A stretch of 64,000 nucleotides of DNA from Candidatus Cloacimonas acidaminovorans str. Evry (GCF_000146065.2 NC_020449.1:1-64000), one strand, 5' to 3'. Positions 25,196 to 34,590 are shown, counted from the stretch's first letter. A program made the numbers and translations. Notes: generated from the letters alone by a model not told the origin.

Positions 25196-28123
25196 ATGAG
25201 ATTATTCAGAAGTCGCCTAATCTTTCTCTTGCTGTTTCTGCTCCTATTGTTAAGCACAGTGATAATTGCACAGAAGCAGTCAGACGCAGAAAGATATGTA
25301 GTAGAGGATTTCAAAGTAGAAGATATTCCTGCAGATGATGGAACTGGATTAATGCTTTCGTGGAAGCCCTTGGAGCGGGACAAAAGAATTATTGAATACC
25401 GCATTTACAGGGGAGTAAGTCCTGATACCCTTTTCTTTTTAGATGCCATTCCGGTTAATGTAAAAACAGGTGTTGCTTCTGAGAGGATGTTCTATTATGA
25501 TAATTCTGGCAGTGAATTTTTTGATATTTCTTCGCCTCGCAAGTTAAAGAAAGAAAAGCAGCAGGGTAAAAATAGTCCCTTATATCAAAAAATGCCTCGT
25601 AACATTCCTTTTTTAGCAGAAATATCCGGTAAATTTTCTCTGCTTTCCATTAGCGAAAAGAACAAATACTATTACAGCAGTCAGAAAGTTACATTGGATA
25701 AACCCCAAGAACAAGGTTCGGAAAAGGAAAAACAGGAAGAGGGAGAAACCTATGCGGGATTGAAAGACAATCAACAGACAGTGTATTGTTTCTTAAATCC
25801 CGGAGAGAAATACTATTATACCATTGTAGCGGTGAATGAAAGAAGGCAGTTTCAAAAGCATGCTAAAATTACAGCAGGTAGCCCTGAACCTAATGCTCCA
25901 GAACCAGCAACAGCATTACACAGTGTGGTTTTAGAAGATAGCAGGGAATTACGGTTTGAATGGGAACTTCCATTATACAATTCGGACATAGCTCAATATC
26001 GTATTCATCAAACACCTCTTTTTACGCCTACGGATTGGGATTCGCTTCGCTTACATCCTGAACTGTTTCAGCCCAAAACAGTAGTTCTGCAAAGCGGTTT
26101 CGCAGGTTACGGTTCCGGGAAAAATTATTGCCAGGTTTCTATTCCTGAAGAGGCGTCTCTGGAGGCATATATTAATTCAGCTTATACTTTGGAATTAATA
26201 GATGCGGATGGTTTCAGCAGTTTTTCTGCTCTTTCCAAACCCAGGATAAAGCATAGTAAAGACCTTCCTGCCAAACCGATAATAAAAATGGAAGATAAGC
26301 CCAATGACAAAGGTGACCGCTTAACTGTTGTTTGGGAACATCCTATTTGTTTTGTAGTTAAGACCACAGCTCTGAACAATAAGTTTAATAAGTTTCGGGT
26401 AAATTATCAGCTGAATAAAACCGAAACCCAGCAAGTGGATAACATCTATTTTGAGTTCTATAAGAAGGGTGAGGAAAAGCCCTTTGCCAAAATTAACGAG
26501 TTTTATCAGGATAACAGTGTTATCTTAAAAGTTCCCAATAATTACGATTACAAAAAGGGATTTCGGGTAAAAATCACTTTGGCAGGTAAGCCAGAAATAC
26601 CTCAGGACTATTGTATAGAGCAGGATTTGGAATATGATCCCAGTATGCTGGCTATTTTACCTACCAAGGCACTTTATCGTAATGGTAAAGATGTATCTAA
26701 AATCAGCAATGTAGTTTACCGCAAAAATATGGCTTCCAAGCAGTTAACTTTGGTTAAGCGCAATACCTCTTATGATAATTCTTTAGATGTTACAATTCCT
26801 TATGCTACTATTATTCAAAAGCCGGTTAACGGTTTTACTTTTGCCCAGGGTGATACTTTGATAACCTATATCAATGGAGAGAAGCAAGCGCGTAAATTAA
26901 AGCCGGGAGATATAAAAACACCTTTAGCTTTAATTTCGCCCAATATTGATTTGGTTTATGACAAAGAAAATGAAACGCGCATTGAGACCAATATTTTCCC
27001 CGATTTAGGCAGAAAAGAAGCACAGGAAAAGGTGGAGGAGCTAACTAAAAAAATTGCAGAGCTAAAAGACAAGATAACCGGTGAGACCGATCCTGCTGTA
27101 GCTGAACAGTTAAATCAAAATATAGAGCAATTGCAAAAGCAGTTAAATGCTTATGCTAAGAATGAAAATCTGATTAACGCTAATAAAATTCCCAACCGGA
27201 AAAGCAGAATACGTTATATTGCTAAAGTACGAGAGGACTATTCCCGATACAGCACTTATCAGGTTGTTCGTACTAATAGCAGAGGGCTTTTTACGGAAAG
27301 TGACCTGTTAAAAGACGGAGATGATATATTCTATATGAAGCCCGTTTCCAATGTTTTTGATACCAATAAATATACTACCCTTGTGGCAATGCTTATTTTC
27401 GGCTTAATGGTAGTTATTTTTATCAATTTAGCCAAGCGTGGTAAGGACTTGTATATAAGGCCAATTGCCGGTTTGGAAGAAATTGATACAGCAGTTGGTA
27501 GAGCAACGGAAATGGGACGTCCGATTATGTATATGATGGGATATGGTTCTTTAGGAGATGTAGCTACTATTGCCTCTATGGGAATTTTAAGTTTGGTAGC
27601 TAAGAAAGCTGCAGAATATGATATTAAACTTATTGTGCCCGTTTATAATTATATCGTTATGCCGGTAGTTCAGGAAATTGTTAGAGATGCACATTATTCC
27701 GTAGGTCGTCCGGATAGTTATGATAAAAACAGTGTATTCTTTTTAACTGATGTCCAGTTTGCTTATGTAGCTGGTGTAAATGGAATTATGATTCGGGAAA
27801 GAGCTGCAACTAATTTCTATATGGGTTATTTTGCTGCAGAGGCATTATTGATGACTGAAACGGGTAATGGTATTGGAGCTTATCAAATAGCCGGAACCGA
27901 TGCCATCACGCAGATTCCCTTTTTTATAACAACCTGTGACTATACTTTAATTGGAGAAGAGCTTTATGCTGCTTCTTCCTATTTGAACCGTGAACCAATG
28001 CAACTGGGAACTTTGAAAGCGCAGGACTATTACAAATTCCTGATTTTTGCCTTTGTAATTGCCGGAGCGGTTCTTTCCACTTTCCAGTTGACTGGTCTTA
28101 GTGAATTATTTCCCCTAAAATAA
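25196..28123 (+). CDS. Large FN3/DUF6754-like membrane protein, paralogue 1
   Basis: 975 aa. Topology by eye: a signal or anchor (about 3-22), a long exported region to 725, a membrane segment (about 726-746), a cytoplasmic alpha/beta domain (about 752-931) and a last membrane segment (about 947-966). The exported part has about three FN3-like modules (LSWKPLERDKRIIEYRIYRG, FEWELPLYNSDIAQYRIHQ, DKPNDKGDRLTVVWE) and a coiled coil at about 600-660. The C-terminal domain, from memory close to Pfam DUF6754, has IRPIAGLEEIDTAVGRATEM, GRPIM, GTDAITQIPFFITTC and LIGEELYAASSYL. A paralogue closes the same operon. AGGAG lies 9 bp before the ATG. Function unknown. Confidence 0.85.
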   Translation: MRLFRSRLIFLLLFLLLLLSTVIIAQKQSDAERYVVEDFKVEDIPADDGTGLMLSWKPLERDKRIIEYRIYRGVSPDTLFFLDAIPVNVKTGVASERMFYYDNSGSEFFDISSPRKLKKEKQQGKNSPLYQKMPRNIPFLAEISGKFSLLSISEKNKYYYSSQKVTLDKPQEQGSEKEKQEEGETYAGLKDNQQTVYCFLNPGEKYYYTIVAVNERRQFQKHAKITAGSPEPNAPEPATALHSVVLEDSRELRFEWELPLYNSDIAQYRIHQTPLFTPTDWDSLRLHPELFQPKTVVLQSGFAGYGSGKNYCQVSIPEEASLEAYINSAYTLELIDADGFSSFSALSKPRIKHSKDLPAKPIIKMEDKPNDKGDRLTVVWEHPICFVVKTTALNNKFNKFRVNYQLNKTETQQVDNIYFEFYKKGEEKPFAKINEFYQDNSVILKVPNNYDYKKGFRVKITLAGKPEIPQDYCIEQDLEYDPSMLAILPTKALYRNGKDVSKISNVVYRKNMASKQLTLVKRNTSYDNSLDVTIPYATIIQKPVNGFTFAQGDTLITYINGEKQARKLKPGDIKTPLALISPNIDLVYDKENETRIETNIFPDLGRKEAQEKVEELTKKIAELKDKITGETDPAVAEQLNQNIEQLQKQLNAYAKNENLINANKIPNRKSRIRYIAKVREDYSRYSTYQVVRTNSRGLFTESDLLKDGDDIFYMKPVSNVFDTNKYTTLVAMLIFGLMVVIFINLAKRGKDLYIRPIAGLEEIDTAVGRATEMGRPIMYMMGYGSLGDVATIASMGILSLVAKKAAEYDIKLIVPVYNYIVMPVVQEIVRDAHYSVGRPDSYDKNSVFFLTDVQFAYVAGVNGIMIRERAATNFYMGYFAAEALLMTETGNGIGAYQIAGTDAITQIPFFITTCDYTLIGEELYAASSYLNREPMQLGTLKAQDYYKFLIFAFVIAGAVLSTFQLTGLSELFPLK

Positions 28124-28135
28124 ATGAGGTTCTAA

Positions 28136-28765
28136 ATGAAAAAGACAATACCTTTAATCATCGTAATCGTGGGGGGCATCATCTTTGTGCTTTATGCCTT
28201 AAGTCCCCATAAGCTTTTACAGGATGACTTTTATAACAAGTTTTATCTTCCTTGGGCTTATGCATCTGCCCCCTGGGCTGCTCTTTTGGGAGTTATCAGT
28301 TTATGTATGATGCACAGTAGTAAAATTAAAAGAAAAGCTCCCAAATGGCAATACAGTTATTTCTTTTTTGCCGGGTTTATTATAACTTCTCTTGCCGGTT
28401 TTATCGGCGGAACTCAAAAAGGTAGTGTTTTGATGTGGATTTTTGAGAATATGCAGATGCCGATGAGTTCCACGATGTTTTCCCTTTTGGCATTTTATAT
28501 GGCTTCAGCTGCTTATAAGGCATTTAGAGCGCGTTCCGTGGAAGCTACCGTTTTGCTTCTTGCCGCAATTGTAGTTATGTTAGCGCAGGTGCCTTTGGGA
28601 GTTAAGATTTATAAGAATCTGCCAATTATATCACAATGGATACTGGATGTTCCTAATCTTGCTTCCAAAAGAGGAATTGCCATTGGAGTTGGACTTGGCG
28701 GTGTAGCAACTTCCCTGAAAATTCTTTTAGGTATTGAGCGTTCCTATTTGGGTGGAACGGATTAA
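28136..28765 (+). CDS. Polytopic membrane protein of the DUF6754 operon
   Basis: 209 aa, not recognised. About six hydrophobic segments (near 5-20, 40-58, 75-92, 108-127, 138-155, 180-200). A positively charged loop KIKRKAPK comes after the second. An amphipathic stretch YKNLPIISQWILDVPNLASK precedes the last helix, and the Gly-rich GIAIGVGLGGVATS is a distinctive patch. It follows paralogue 1 by 12 bp. It is likely a membrane core subunit of a complex with its neighbours (inference from operon structure). Confidence 0.75.
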   Translation: MKKTIPLIIVIVGGIIFVLYALSPHKLLQDDFYNKFYLPWAYASAPWAALLGVISLCMMHSSKIKRKAPKWQYSYFFFAGFIITSLAGFIGGTQKGSVLMWIFENMQMPMSSTMFSLLAFYMASAAYKAFRARSVEATVLLLAAIVVMLAQVPLGVKIYKNLPIISQWILDVPNLASKRGIAIGVGLGGVATSLKILLGIERSYLGGTD

Positions 28766-28783
28766 GCAAGGGGAGGATGAAGA

Positions 28784-29965
28784 ATGAACTTTTTTGAAAG
28801 AATGCAAAGTTTAGACCGGCGGTGGATCTACATTGTAGTAGCGCTGGCAATTATCATCCCTTTAATGATACCCTACAATTCGGATAATGTAACTTCTCCA
28901 CCTACAGAGAACTTGTATCAGATGATTGATTCCTTTGCAGGCAGAGAAGATAGAGCTGTCCTTTTAAGTTTTTTACACGATGCTGCTACGATGCCTGAAC
29001 TTTATCCTATGGAAATAGCTATTATCCGGCATTGTTTTGAAAGAAATGTAAAGGTCTTTGCTCTTACTTTTTTAACTTCAGGAGCTCCTATTATTGATTA
29101 TGCTTTCAATTCGGTAAAAGAAGAATATCCTGATATAAAAAGCGGGGTGGACTATTGCAATTTTGGCTATAAACCTCAGCCAATGGCTGTAGTTTTGGGA
29201 ATGGGAGATAATATTGCCAATGCTGTAAATACTGATGCTGAAGGACGTAAACTGGAAAGCTTGCCGATTATGAAAGGAATAACTAATTACAACGAAATGA
29301 ACCTGGTAGTAGAGTTTTCCGGAAGCAGTCCAGGAGTTTACTGGATATATTATGCCCGACCCAAATTTGGAGTTAATGTTGCTTTGGGAGTTACAGCAGT
29401 TATGGCTGCCGATGAATATCCCTATTTGCAATCGGGTCAATTGATAGGTATGCTGACAGGACTTAAGGGTGCAGCGGAATATGAAAAGCTGGTTGATGTT
29501 TTTGCTGCTTATCGTGATCCGGCAATTGACTATAGTGTTAAAACAGATGCGGAAGGAAACAAGATTCTGCCAGGGCGTCCCTTTGGCAAGGAAGTTCTAA
29601 ATGATGAGAGCACAAAGAAATTGATCAATATTACCACGCAAACGAAGGCGGAATTTACTCCCGAGGAATATACTGCATTTGTAGCCAAATATCCGGAGCA
29701 GAAAGCAATTTTTGACCAATTGAAAGAAGAGCAAAACGGCACAATAATTATTGATGTAACGAAGATAACTCCGGAACTGAGAAATAGGATGGGAGAAAAT
29801 GCTTACCGGGAAATCAATCAACTTACACATAATATCAGTTATAAATTCAAAGTAGCCAGAATTGGAATGAATGCTCAATCGGTTGCCCACATTATGATCA
29901 TCATCTTTATCCTTTTGGGTAATATCGGTTATTTCATTCAGAAAGCCAAAACGGCAGAAAAGTAA
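28784..29965 (+). CDS. Membrane-anchored alpha/beta protein of the DUF6754 operon
   Basis: 393 aa, not recognised. One N-terminal membrane segment (about 14-30, preceded by Arg-Arg) and one near the C-terminus (about 367-385, followed by Lys) put the 330-residue middle domain outside by the positive-inside rule. The middle has an alternating strand-helix order: RAVLLSF, then MEIAIIRHCFERN, VKVFALTFLTSG and later SGQLIGMLTGLKGAAEYE. This order runs parallel to the DUF6754-like domain of the large paralogues. GGAGGATGAAGA supplies a good ribosome site. Gaps are 18 bp upstream and 16 bp downstream. Confidence 0.75.
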   Translation: MNFFERMQSLDRRWIYIVVALAIIIPLMIPYNSDNVTSPPTENLYQMIDSFAGREDRAVLLSFLHDAATMPELYPMEIAIIRHCFERNVKVFALTFLTSGAPIIDYAFNSVKEEYPDIKSGVDYCNFGYKPQPMAVVLGMGDNIANAVNTDAEGRKLESLPIMKGITNYNEMNLVVEFSGSSPGVYWIYYARPKFGVNVALGVTAVMAADEYPYLQSGQLIGMLTGLKGAAEYEKLVDVFAAYRDPAIDYSVKTDAEGNKILPGRPFGKEVLNDESTKKLINITTQTKAEFTPEEYTAFVAKYPEQKAIFDQLKEEQNGTIIIDVTKITPELRNRMGENAYREINQLTHNISYKFKVARIGMNAQSVAHIMIIIFILLGNIGYFIQKAKTAEK

Positions 29966-29981
29966 GAAAGGGAGGATAACA

Positions 29982-30584
29982 ATGAGTTTTGAATTATTTA
30001 GTAATCTCGTAGCAGCATTTTTAACCCTGTGTATTTTCTCCTTCCTTTATAAGGAAAATCCCTTTTATAGAATGGCGGAACAACTTCTGGTGGGAGTTTC
30101 CCTGGGTTATACTTTAGTGTTTACTTATGAACGGATATTTATTCCGTATGTGTGGCAGCCGATTATTCTAAAACATAATTTTGTCCTTATTTTACCCTGC
30201 CTGATGGGAATACTTTATCTGTTCCGTTTTTCGCGCAAACTGGGTTGGCTTTCCCGTTATCCTATTGCCTTTTCTATGATTGGAATCGGTTTTGGTGTTC
30301 CGATGGGAATTCATGCCGGAATTTTAGTGCAGATGCGTCAGGCGATGGTTCCCCTGGAAAATATCAATCTCATTCTTATTCTTTTAGGCACAATTGCCGT
30401 TCTGTTATATTTCTTTTTCTCCAAGGCGCATACTGGTGCTTACGGAAAATTTGTCGGGTTGGGAAAATGGTATATGATGATTGGTTTTGGTGCCTCTTTT
30501 GGTTTAACGGTTATGGCGCGTATTTCCTTGCTGATTGGAAGAATTCAATTCCTCGTTATAGATGTTTTTGGATTGATGAAATAG
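29982..30584 (+). CDS. Second polytopic membrane protein of the DUF6754 operon
   Basis: 200 aa, not recognised. Several hydrophobic segments (about 5-22, 35-52, 65-80, 92-112, 125-143, 160-190). A conserved-looking cytoplasmic KENPFYRMAEQ follows the first, and a basic FRFSRKLGWLSR follows the third. GGGAGG precedes the ATG. The organisation (small polytopic protein 16 bp after the anchored one) suggests a stoichiometric subunit. The 107-bp gap that follows is the only sizeable one in the operon. Confidence 0.75.
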   Translation: MSFELFSNLVAAFLTLCIFSFLYKENPFYRMAEQLLVGVSLGYTLVFTYERIFIPYVWQPIILKHNFVLILPCLMGILYLFRFSRKLGWLSRYPIAFSMIGIGFGVPMGIHAGILVQMRQAMVPLENINLILILLGTIAVLLYFFFSKAHTGAYGKFVGLGKWYMMIGFGASFGLTVMARISLLIGRIQFLVIDVFGLMK

Positions 30585-30602
30585 CTCAATTTAGGAACCT
30601 TT

Positions 30603-30674
30603 AAGTTCCCTTTTAACATAACAGTTGTATAGATTTATGTTACAGACATTGAAGGAAGAGAATCAAGGGAACTT
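30603..30674 (+). promoter_or_regulatory. Nested inverted repeat upstream of paralogue 2
   Basis: Perfect 10-bp arms AAGTTCCCTT (30603-30612) and AAGGGAACTT (30665-30674) enclose perfect 8-bp arms TAACATAA (30614-30621) and TTATGTTA (30635-30642) around a 13-nt loop. The RNA could fold into a long hairpin with a 22-nt bulge on the 3' side. It lies in the only large gap of the operon, just before the paralogue 2 start. It may be an RNA control element, mRNA stability element or protein-binding site. Confidence 0.55.
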
Positions 30675-30691
30675 TGGTTAAGGGATAAAGA

Positions 30692-33481
30692 ATGAAAAAA
30701 TATCTTATTGTAATCGGAATTATTCTGTTGATAGGGATTTCATTGCTTTCCACGGATGATGCAAAACCTGCTTCCCTGAAAGGTAAAATAACAGAATTTT
30801 CTGCTTCCGATATGCCTTTTGACGATGGTAGCGGAATTGTATTGAAATGGAAACCTCTGGATAAATCGTATCGGATTATTAAATATAATATCTATAGAGG
30901 GGTTAGACCTGATTCGTTATTTTTTATCAGCAGTATAGAAGTTGATCCCAAATTAGGTGTTTTAGCGCCGGAATTATATTTCTACGATAAGGGAGAAGAA
31001 CCCTTTATTGAATTTGAAACGGCTCCCCAAAAGCTGAAAAAGGAAAAACAGCAAAGCCATAATAGTCCGCTTTTCAAAAAGTTTCCCCGGCAACCGGAAT
31101 TGCTTGCTACAATGCTGACCAGATACAATATTATAGGAGCCATCAATAATTCCAAGCTTTATCATAGTTCCAAACCGGTAACAAAAGATGAAGATATTAT
31201 GGCGGGCTTGAAATTAAACCGTTTTGAAACCATTTTAGGTTTTCCCAAAGCGGGCCAGGAATATTACTACACAGTTCTGGGAGTGAACGAAAGAGGAAAA
31301 TATTTACCTTATGCGGATATTCAAAAAGTAATTCCTGAAGATAATCCGCCAGAACCATCCGCAAATTTTTCCAGCACTTACATCCAAGATACGGGAGTTT
31401 TCAATTTTGAATGGCTACCACCATCTTCTTCAGAAGATATTGCAATGTGGGAGGGTTGGCTGATTCCTTTAGCGCAAAAACCGAATAATGGTGAGTTACT
31501 TTCTGAAAATTGGCAAAATAGCGCTATTCCCCTTTTCCAGATTCCCAATTATTCCGGAGCTGTAAATACCTGTTATAGTGTAGATACCAAAGAAGAAGGG
31601 ATAGATTTACCTGCCAATTTGGCTGATTATTATCCCGTGCTTTCTTACAGCGACTATATGGGTCAAAGTGCAGTCGTTTCAGCTAAAAATTTTCGTATCC
31701 TGAATTCTTCACAACTGCTTAAAATGCCCCAAATTGAGGTTAAAGATAAACCCAACGACAAAGGGGATTATTTATCTGTTTCTATGGGAAAACCCCTGGT
31801 TTTTGTCAGCCAGGCGCTTTATTTGAATAAGGCAAAGACAACTTTACGCATCAACTATGAGGTCTCTAATAACGAATATTACAAGATTAAGGAATTGAAA
31901 TTTACCGTTCTTGATTCCTTAAATAAAGAAATTGGCAAGGTCTCCGAACACTATCTGGATAAGAAAGTGCAATTCAAACTGCCTAAACAGTATACTGCCA
32001 TTAAAAATATGAAAATTCGGATTGCTGTTCATACTAATGGCAACGGTAGCTTTGAGGATTATACAGAACAACATATTGTTTATGATCAAAAGAATAAGAT
32101 CTTTCGTGGCGAGAATATCTATTATCAGAATGAACCGGTGAACAAGCTCTATTATGAAATTCTTACCCGCAATGGTTTTGATCCTGATTTTTTGTTTGGA
32201 GAGAGGACTAATGGCTTAACCCGGGCTTACGACCATTCCATTCCCTACGAAAGTATTGTGTATAAAAGCATTCTGGATTATGATAACAAGGGTAAGCGTC
32301 TGATTTTAGACCCGCAAATAACAATAGCTGTTGATCAGGTAAACGGATATACTTTTGCTGTTCCCTTATTCCGTAATAAATTTGAACAAGACCTGAAAAA
32401 ACAAAAAGAGGAACTGGATAATTTATTGGCGGAAAAAAACAAATATCCTGCTAATGCTATTCCCGATTCTTTATTGGCGGCAATTCAGGAAGCGGAAGGA
32501 AATTATAACTTTATAACGAAGCATCCTGCTTATCTGCAAGCTCAAAAGACAAAGACCAATAAGGAATGGCTGAAGACCTTATTAGCTACGCATAATAAAA
32601 ATATGCGCAGTTATTCCTACAAGGTTATTAAAACAGATGGAAAAGCCAATTTTGCAACTACTGCCATTTATGCCGATGCTAAAGGGAATACCGCATTTTA
32701 TCCGCGGAGCGATTGGTTTGATACTACCAAATATATAACTCTTGCTGCTTCTATTTTATTGTGTTTATTCCTTATTTATGCCATCATCCAAAGTCGGAAA
32801 GGAAATGCTTATATCAGACCCATTGCCGGTTTGGAATCTATTGAAGAAGCAGTTGGCAGAGCTACAGAAATGGGTCGTCCTATAATGTTTGTTCCCGGTT
32901 GGGGAACTTTAGGTGATCCTGATACGGTTGCTTCAATGCTGATTTTAGGGCAGGTAGCAAAAAAAGCCGCCGAATTTGATGTCCGTTTAATTTCACCTCA
33001 TTGTGACTATATGGTTTTGCCTTTAGCTCAGGAAATTATTCAAAATGCGTATAATGAAGTTGGACGTCCGGATGCCTTTAATTCCAATGATATTTTCTTC
33101 ATTTCTTATGATCAGTTTCCTTACTGTGCAGGAATCAATGGAATAACGGTGAGGGAAAGAGTTGCCACCATTTTTTATATGGGATATTTTAATGCCGAAG
33201 CACTGCTGTTAACGGAAACAGGAAACCAAACAGGCGCTTTTCAGATTGCCGGAACCGATGCTATAACCCAAGTGCCGTTCTTTATTACTACCTGTTCTTA
33301 CACCTTGATTGGAGAAGAATTTTATGCTGCTTCTGCCTATATTTCCCGCAATCCGGACTTGGTTAGTATGTTGAAGGCATCGGATTATTTTAAAGCTACA
33401 ATTATAATTGTATTGTTGATTGGCACTTTGCTGGCAACCCTGAATTTTACCGGTTTCATCAATGCCTTTCCGATTGAGTAA
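30692..33481 (+). CDS. Large FN3/DUF6754-like membrane protein, paralogue 2
   Basis: 929 aa, colinear with paralogue 1: signal segment, FN3-like modules (LKWKPLDKSYRIIKYNIYRG, FNFEWLPPSSSEDIAMW, DKPNDKGDYLSVSM), a helical charged stretch (about 560-650), a membrane segment near 680-700, an alpha/beta C-terminal domain (about 705-884) and a last membrane segment near 902-922. Shared blocks include KLKKEKQQ, IRPIAGLE, AVGRATEMGRPIM, PFFITTC and YTLIGEE. The exported parts have diverged more than the C-terminal domain, which suggests a common cytoplasmic job and different outside partners. Function unknown. Confidence 0.85.
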   Translation: MKKYLIVIGIILLIGISLLSTDDAKPASLKGKITEFSASDMPFDDGSGIVLKWKPLDKSYRIIKYNIYRGVRPDSLFFISSIEVDPKLGVLAPELYFYDKGEEPFIEFETAPQKLKKEKQQSHNSPLFKKFPRQPELLATMLTRYNIIGAINNSKLYHSSKPVTKDEDIMAGLKLNRFETILGFPKAGQEYYYTVLGVNERGKYLPYADIQKVIPEDNPPEPSANFSSTYIQDTGVFNFEWLPPSSSEDIAMWEGWLIPLAQKPNNGELLSENWQNSAIPLFQIPNYSGAVNTCYSVDTKEEGIDLPANLADYYPVLSYSDYMGQSAVVSAKNFRILNSSQLLKMPQIEVKDKPNDKGDYLSVSMGKPLVFVSQALYLNKAKTTLRINYEVSNNEYYKIKELKFTVLDSLNKEIGKVSEHYLDKKVQFKLPKQYTAIKNMKIRIAVHTNGNGSFEDYTEQHIVYDQKNKIFRGENIYYQNEPVNKLYYEILTRNGFDPDFLFGERTNGLTRAYDHSIPYESIVYKSILDYDNKGKRLILDPQITIAVDQVNGYTFAVPLFRNKFEQDLKKQKEELDNLLAEKNKYPANAIPDSLLAAIQEAEGNYNFITKHPAYLQAQKTKTNKEWLKTLLATHNKNMRSYSYKVIKTDGKANFATTAIYADAKGNTAFYPRSDWFDTTKYITLAASILLCLFLIYAIIQSRKGNAYIRPIAGLESIEEAVGRATEMGRPIMFVPGWGTLGDPDTVASMLILGQVAKKAAEFDVRLISPHCDYMVLPLAQEIIQNAYNEVGRPDAFNSNDIFFISYDQFPYCAGINGITVRERVATIFYMGYFNAEALLLTETGNQTGAFQIAGTDAITQVPFFITTCSYTLIGEEFYAASAYISRNPDLVSMLKASDYFKATIIIVLLIGTLLATLNFTGFINAFPIE

Positions 33482-33931
33482 AAAAGGTGGAAAGGCATTA
33501 AACCCTGGAAGGTTGAAATCTCCGTCAACCTCTAATAAAATATGAAGTTACCAATACAATAGTTCATTATTCTCCGGAATTTTCCTAACTCCTTCTAAAT
33601 AAATATAATTACATCTTCTTCCTTGATTGCATTGCTTACCCATTTCTTACTCATTACTAATGCCATCCGTAATGGGTAAGCAATGCTTCAGCAATTCAGG
33701 CAGGAAATAAATCCCATTTTTGTCACTGAGAATAACTTTTTGTCACCATATATTATTATGGGAGCAAGATAATTGGTCTACCGAATTCTGCTGCGCGAGA
33801 TGCGGAAAATAATACAAACAATATAAATAGCAGATTTAAAAGGCATAAATATTTTTTATTTTATGCTGATGCTCGCTTGCACAGGAATGACCAATAACTT
33901 ATCCTAAAAAAATGATATAAGGAGAAAAGAA
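33482..33931. other. Intergenic region with a family C element
   Basis: 450 bp without a credible gene. It contains the family C element (about 33617-33700) and a decayed AACCTC-type stretch just after the operon stop. GCTCGCTTGCACAGGAATGA near 33872 is a remnant of the CCTGCGAAAGCAGG family. A GGAGAAA ribosome site for the next gene lies at about 33921-33928. Confidence 0.6.
33617..33700. repeat. Family C palindromic element, copy 2
   Basis: Left arm CATTGCTTACCCATTTCTTAC..., right arm AATGGGTAAGCAATGCTTCAG, with TAATGCCATCCGT at the centre. Same layout as the copies near 14008 and 51046. Confidence 0.7.
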
Positions 33932-34381
33932 ATGAAAGCAACACGCGCCAATCTTCTGGGTGAATTTACTGGTCACTTGGATGGACTTATCTATTACCGG
34001 AGCAAGAAAAACGGCAAACTTTATGTGCGCCGTCGCTTTAAATTCAAAAATCATCCCGCTCATCCGGTATTTACAAAAAATATCCAAAACATTTATGCAC
34101 TTTCCCCTTCAGAGGGTTATAAGCAAAACTTGAAAATATATATTGCCTTGTTCAACGCTAATCTGCCGGAGGGGAAAAAGCCCTTGCACACTTGGACAAA
34201 TGCCTACACAACATTGATGTTCGCTTTGCAAAAGGCATTTCCCGAGACGGTAAATCTCGGCACTCTTACAAGGGACCAAATCTATAGCCAAAACCTTCCC
34301 TGCAAAAGCGTGAAACAGGCAGTAGAAGCAGGTTTATTACCCCTTGTTGAGACATACGAACTCCTCAGCGCAGAATTTTAG
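33932..34381 (+). CDS. Hypothetical basic protein (orphan)
   Basis: 149 aa, not firmly recognised. The N-terminal LLGEFTGHLDGLIYYRSKKN followed by GKLYVRRRFKFK recalls the start of DUF6266-like proteins (G-F-x-G-x-x-G then a short basic strand), but the likeness is weak. The middle and C-terminus are helical. No signal peptide or membrane segment. A good AAGGAG site lies 8 bp before the ATG, which supports translation. It stands alone between a 450-bp repeat gap and a leftward gene. Confidence 0.7.
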   Translation: MKATRANLLGEFTGHLDGLIYYRSKKNGKLYVRRRFKFKNHPAHPVFTKNIQNIYALSPSEGYKQNLKIYIALFNANLPEGKKPLHTWTNAYTTLMFALQKAFPETVNLGTLTRDQIYSQNLPCKSVKQAVEAGLLPLVETYELLSAEF

Positions 34382-34590
34382 ACAATATAACTTAGATAAG
34401 GGTATTTGGGTGAGGCGTTTTTAAAAATAGCGGACTATTCTTAAAGCCAAATAATACAGCTACTGGAAAAAGGGTTGGCAAATTCTTTCTTTGCCTCAGC
34501 AATAAAAGGTTTCTAAAGGAATTTATGCTTTTGCTCTCTGCCCTCTGCCTTCAGCGCTTTGCTCTCAACTTTCTGTTCTTTGCCCTCCGC
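34382..34590. repeat. Gap with family D hairpin
   Basis: A convergent gap. 34467-34497 is a family D copy: AAAA, GGGTTGGCAAATTC, TTTCTTTGCCTCAG. The rest is a C/T-rich CTCTGCCCTC-type run without clear structure. Confidence 0.5.

Noticed and set aside
30245-30604. 119-codon frame overlapping the second small membrane protein
   Set aside because: Shadow frame; Cys/Trp/Phe-rich product without ribosome site, while the other frame has a clear membrane-protein pattern.
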